Of a DNA stretch of 7,150 nucleotides, positions 4,543 through 7,150 are shown piece by piece (within the stretch, counting starts at the first letter, position 1; each line of letters starts with the position of its first letter). Made by a program: the position numbers and the translations under genes. The stretch is from Candidatus Vogelbacteria bacterium (GTDB lineage Bacteria; Patescibacteria; Paceibacteria; UBA9973; UBA12445), in NCBI GenBank assembly GCA_016201425.1, contig JACQCW010000096.1:1-7150 (forward strand). Reading direction: 5' to 3'. The notes below the pieces were generated by a model. That model made no database searches. It was given only the letters and a program-made list of their open reading frames with translations, and was not told the DNA's origin.

Positions 4543-5220
4543 ATGAAAAAAGTTGTTGCGATTTTGGCACTTCTTGCTGTAGCATCGCCGGCGTTCGCTC
4601 TAGAAAGGGCGAACAATGCACCTGCTATGGCCGCAAAAGTAGCCAAACAGGAAGCGAGAACTGCAGCTAAAGACACAATAGCTGTTGCTAAAGCCGATCT
4701 TGTGAAGGCGAGGGCGGCTGCGATGCAGGATCTAAAGGCAAAGTTAGCCAAAATTAAGGATGCAAAAAAGCAGCAGGCGGTTACAAGGATCGATGATAAT
4801 ATGGTCGCGTTAAATAAAAAAATGACTGATAAGGATGAGGAAGCTTTGAGTAAGCTTTCATCAGTCTTGGATCGAGTTTCAGCTAGATCAGATGCCGCTT
4901 CGGCTAAGGGCGTAGATATTACAGCAGTAAAGTCAGCAATTGACGCTGCACGAACCGCTATCACTAACGCGAGTGCGGCCGTTAAGGCTCAGGCGATGAA
5001 GGTTTACGCCTTACCTATAAAAGATGCCACAACATTGAAACAGGTGGTTGGTGATACTAGACAATCACTTCGAAACGATCTTTCAGCCTTGCAAACCATC
5101 ATGAAGAGTACTCAGGCGTCAGTTAGGAATGCGGCTACGACTCTAGCTCAAACACCACGAATTAACGATGAGGTACCTGAAGTAGTCCCTCCAGCTGCAA
5201 CTAGTACAACTAATCAATAA
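4543..5220 (+). CDS. Exported Ala/Lys-rich helical protein
   Basis: The 225-aa product starts with a Sec signal peptide: MKK, a hydrophobic core (4-14) and a signal peptidase I site AFA before Leu20. The mature part is dominated by Ala, Lys, Asp, Gln and Ser in heptad-compatible helices (about 25-205), with no Cys or Trp, and ends in a Pro/Thr/Ser-rich tail (PEVVPPAATS). This suggests a long coiled-coil or helical-bundle protein outside the membrane, such as a cell-surface or periplasmic-like structural protein. No catalytic motif is seen and the family is not recognised. The ATG has no SD, although the promoter upstream is strong. A small membrane-anchored protein gene follows six bases later in the same operon. 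Confidence 0.85.
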   Translation: MKKVVAILALLAVASPAFALERANNAPAMAAKVAKQEARTAAKDTIAVAKADLVKARAAAMQDLKAKLAKIKDAKKQQAVTRIDDNMVALNKKMTDKDEEALSKLSSVLDRVSARSDAASAKGVDITAVKSAIDAARTAITNASAAVKAQAMKVYALPIKDATTLKQVVGDTRQSLRNDLSALQTIMKSTQASVRNAATTLAQTPRINDEVPEVVPPAATSTTNQ

Positions 5221-5226
5221 AATAAT

Positions 5227-5439
5227 ATGACCAAAGCAATTATAATCATTATTGTAGCAATTCTGATTGTGTTGGGTGTTCGTTCTTTTGCCCCGGCAGT
5301 TCCTGCTGAGCAGCAACCGGTGACAACTCCAGTGGTTGCTCCTGTAAGTGCCGCCGAACAAGAAATTGGTAATATTGATCTTGGTACAGATGTTGATTCA
5401 AATATGCAGACGATTGATAAAGATCTGAACTCGCTATAA
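5227..5439 (+). CDS. Small single-span membrane-anchored protein
   Basis: A 70-aa protein with an N-terminal hydrophobic segment (about 4-18, almost all Ile, Val, Leu and Ala) after a single Lys3, then Pro/Val/Thr-rich linker sequence (about 22-42) and a short acidic tail rich in Asp, Ile and Leu. The N-terminal segment may be a signal anchor, or a signal peptide cleaved near APAVPA. The tail would lie outside the cell, which matches its exported operon partner. Start ATG 5227 is six bases after the partner's TAA, without an SD, so coupling is likely. No family is recognised; coding status is supported by its position before a strong terminator. Confidence 0.75.
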   Translation: MTKAIIIIIVAILIVLGVRSFAPAVPAEQQPVTTPVVAPVSAAEQEIGNIDLGTDVDSNMQTIDKDLNSL

Positions 5440-5457
5440 TTACAAAATTCTTGGATT

Positions 5458-5492
5458 AAAAACAGCCGTGATAAGCTCGCGGCTGTTTTTTT
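5458..5492 (+). terminator. Rho-independent terminator of the exported-protein operon
   Basis: AAAAACAGCCG (5458-5468) pairs with CGGCTGTTTTT (5480-5490) around an 11-nt loop, with seven T in total (5486-5492). The flanking A and T runs could let it act in both directions, but no minus-strand gene ends here. Confidence 0.9.
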
Positions 5493-5502
5493 CTGCGAAA
5501 CA

Positions 5503-5511
5503 TGTTATCGT
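5503..5511 (+). promoter_or_regulatory. Possible extended -10 for the flavoprotein gene
   Basis: TGTTATCGT has the TG-n extension and a four-of-six -10 (TATCGT, 5506-5511). No convincing -35 is seen, since the upstream bases belong to the terminator. Transcription would start about 3-4 nt before the ATG at 5522. Read-through from the upstream operon is the alternative. Confidence 0.35.
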
Positions 5512-5521
5512 GATAGGCGGT

Positions 5522-6772
5522 ATGGCTTACGCTAAGGCGGATAATTATTTTGATGTCATTGTGGTGGGCGGAGGTGCATCTGGTCTTATGGCTGCGGGTA
5601 GAGCAGCAGAACTCGGTAAAAAAGTTTTGCTTTTAGAGAAGAACAGACTCTTGGGGGAAAAACTGAAGATCACCGGCGGCGGGCGTTGCAATATTACAAA
5701 CGCGGAGGAGGATGTTCGGGTGCTTCTCAAAAATTATGGCGAGGCGGAGCAATATTTATATTCTGCCTTTGCTCAATTTGGGGTCAAAGATACTTTTGAG
5801 TTCTTCGGGTCACGGGGCTTGCCTCTTGTAGTACAGGCACGAAAGCGGGCTTTTCCAAATACCGAGAAGGCGTTGGATGTTTTTCGTGTGCTTGAAAAGT
5901 ATGTTAAAAACAGCGGAGTTACTATTAAGACTGCCTCCTCAGTTTCACAAATTGTGAAGGATGGAAGGTTAGTAAAAGGGGTTGTCTCAGGTGGAGTTAT
6001 GTATGAGGGTAAATCTGTAATATTGGCGACGGGTGGGAATTCTCATCCTGAAACCGGCTCGACTGGAGATGGTTTTAAATGGCTAAATAATTTGGGTCAC
6101 AAAACTGTTGATCCAACACCTACGCTTGTGCCGTTAGCCGTTGCTGACGATTGGGTTAAGAATTTGGCAGGGGTCTCGCTCTCTTTTATGAAAATTACTT
6201 TTTATCTAGAGGGCAAAAAATCTTTTTCAAAACTTGGTAAGGTTTTGTTTACCCATTTCGGACTTTCGGGTCCATTGATTTTAAATAGTGCTAAAGATGT
6301 AGATGGTTTGTTACGCGCGGGGCAGGTTACTGCGACAATCGACGCTTATCCAGACACAGAACTTGGTGATGTCGATAAGAAGGTAATAAACATTTTTAAT
6401 GTCAACAAAAACAAGGATCTCAAAAATATTTTTAAAGAGATTACACCAGAGGGAACTTCGGAACAAATTTTGTCGGTAACCGGTGTTGATCCAAACAAAA
6501 AAGTTCACAGTATTACCGTGGATGAGCGCAAAAGAATTGTAAGGACTTTAAAGGCTTTGTCTATAACCATTGTTGGGCTTATGGGGACAGACCGCGCTGT
6601 TGCTGTTGATGGGGGAGTTGTACTTTCTGAAATCGATACTAAAATCATGAAGTCAAAACTATTTGATAATCTTTTTGTCACGGGAGACCTTCTGCACATT
6701 AACCGTCCTTCAGGCGGATACTCTCTTCAGCTCTGCTGGACCACTGGCTTCGTCGCTGGCAGCAATGCTTGA
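5522..6772 (+). CDS. BaiN/HI0933-family NAD(P)/FAD-dependent flavoprotein
   Basis: The 416-aa product matches the usual family length of about 400. It has an N-terminal FAD-binding Rossmann motif DVIVVGGGASGL (11-22) ending at Glu39, and the family signature TGGGRCNITN (51-60). Further conserved blocks are a TGGNSHPETGSTGDG-like segment in the middle, LVPLAV after it, and a C-terminal TGDLLHINRPSGGYSLQ block that closes the FAD site. Members are cytosolic oxidoreductases whose natural substrate is often unknown. The name BaiN reflects a reported bile-acid role in gut bacteria that should not be carried over here. ATG 5522 is chosen because upstream in-frame GTG codons (5468, 5510) fall in the terminator or promoter. 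There is no good SD. Confidence 0.92.
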   Translation: MAYAKADNYFDVIVVGGGASGLMAAGRAAELGKKVLLLEKNRLLGEKLKITGGGRCNITNAEEDVRVLLKNYGEAEQYLYSAFAQFGVKDTFEFFGSRGLPLVVQARKRAFPNTEKALDVFRVLEKYVKNSGVTIKTASSVSQIVKDGRLVKGVVSGGVMYEGKSVILATGGNSHPETGSTGDGFKWLNNLGHKTVDPTPTLVPLAVADDWVKNLAGVSLSFMKITFYLEGKKSFSKLGKVLFTHFGLSGPLILNSAKDVDGLLRAGQVTATIDAYPDTELGDVDKKVINIFNVNKNKDLKNIFKEITPEGTSEQILSVTGVDPNKKVHSITVDERKRIVRTLKALSITIVGLMGTDRAVAVDGGVVLSEIDTKIMKSKLFDNLFVTGDLLHINRPSGGYSLQLCWTTGFVAGSNA

Positions 6773-7150
6773 TGTATGTGAAAGAGTTGCAGATATGGGG
6801 AAATAAAATTAGAATAGTAGACATGGAAAGCGTACAAGGAATATTCAAATCTAAAGAAAGTAATGTTGAAAAAGTTAAAGATATGGAGCAGCTGCTTTCT
6901 GATTCTATGGGGCTATCTCTTAGGTTTCGTCACAATGTTAGTTTCTATAGAATTGAGCGCGAAGCCCAAGGCGAGACAAATCAACAGGCAAAAGATGAAT
7001 TGATAAAGTCTCGCATGCTTTGGATTAAAATGAAGGAGTTCGGCCCAGAATTTTTTGAACTCGTGAAGCAAAAGATGAAATCTGTATTATCTATTGATAG
7101 TGGAGGTTTTTATAGTTACTTGCAAATATATCAGACCCTTGATGATGAAG
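6772..7150 (+). CDS. Unknown protein, 3' end beyond the window
   Basis: An open frame starts at ATG 6772, overlapping the flavoprotein stop as TGATG, and stays open to the edge (126 codons). A second ATG at 6823 is possible. No SD precedes either, but the overlap favours coupled re-initiation at 6772. The visible part is charged and helix-rich (Lys, Glu, Gln, Met), with SLRFRHNVSFYRIERE around residues 50-65 and no membrane segment or recognised motif. The missing C-terminus may hold the diagnostic region. Confidence 0.7.
   Translation, partial: MYVKELQIWGNKIRIVDMESVQGIFKSKESNVEKVKDMEQLLSDSMGLSLRFRHNVSFYRIEREAQGETNQQAKDELIKSRMLWIKMKEFGPEFFELVKQKMKSVLSIDSGGFYSYLQIYQTLDDE

Noticed and set aside
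4530..4964. Minus-strand Ala/Ser-rich open frame opposite the exported protein
   Set aside because: Its composition is the mirror of the Ala/Lys-rich codons on the plus strand, and it covers the plus-strand signal peptide; no start signals.
5468..5521. GTG start 18 codons upstream for the flavoprotein
   Set aside because: These codons form the terminator hairpin of the preceding operon; the Rossmann motif is correctly placed from ATG 5522.

Overview
The window looks like a piece of a small-genome bacterium, probably of the Candidate Phyla Radiation (Patescibacteria, Parcubacteria-like). That is inferred from the small, tightly packed genes, many with no recognisable family, intergenic gaps that are almost entirely promoter and terminator, several genes without a Shine-Dalgarno (SD) site, and an Ala/Lys-rich exported protein. 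UGA, UAA and UAG are all used as stops, which argues against the UGA-recoding lineages. No rRNA, tRNA, IS element or CRISPR array is visible.

Left part (1-1922), visibly richer in G+C. After the tail of an unknown gene (3-95) come two self-contained transcription units. Unit 1 has a near-consensus sigma70 promoter (152-180), a leader of about 108 nt with competing base-pairing segments and a piece resembling helix 69 of 23S rRNA, then a 170-aa orphan protein and a large compound terminator. Unit 2 has a TTGACA/TATGAT promoter with a perfect 7-1-7 palindrome between and touching its boxes (likely repressor operator), then a seven-helix membrane protein and a 98-aa Cys-rich zinc-finger-like protein, closed by a GC-rich terminator. 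All three genes have strong SD sites.

Middle part (1921-4398), more A+T-rich. A probably leaderless gene for an aminoglycoside-phosphotransferase-fold kinase is followed directly (TAA then ATG) by a DEDDh 3'-5' exonuclease. Facing them on the minus strand is an unusual two-domain protein: an N-terminal domain resembling nucleoside 2-deoxyribosyltransferases, fused to a guanylate-kinase-like domain. A shared hairpin terminator separates the converging units.

Right part (4443-7150). Two divergent promoters appear to share one palindromic -35 hexamer (TTGCAA), one serving the kinase fusion and the other a two-gene operon for an exported helical protein and a small membrane-anchored protein. After a strong terminator comes a BaiN/HI0933-type flavoprotein, whose TGA overlaps the ATG of a last unknown gene that runs off the window.

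No complete known system is present. The best candidates for something undescribed are the structured leader of unit 1, the operator-controlled membrane-protein/zinc-protein pair, and the deoxyribosyltransferase-like/guanylate-kinase-like fusion. All assignments rest on reading motifs by eye; no database search was possible.
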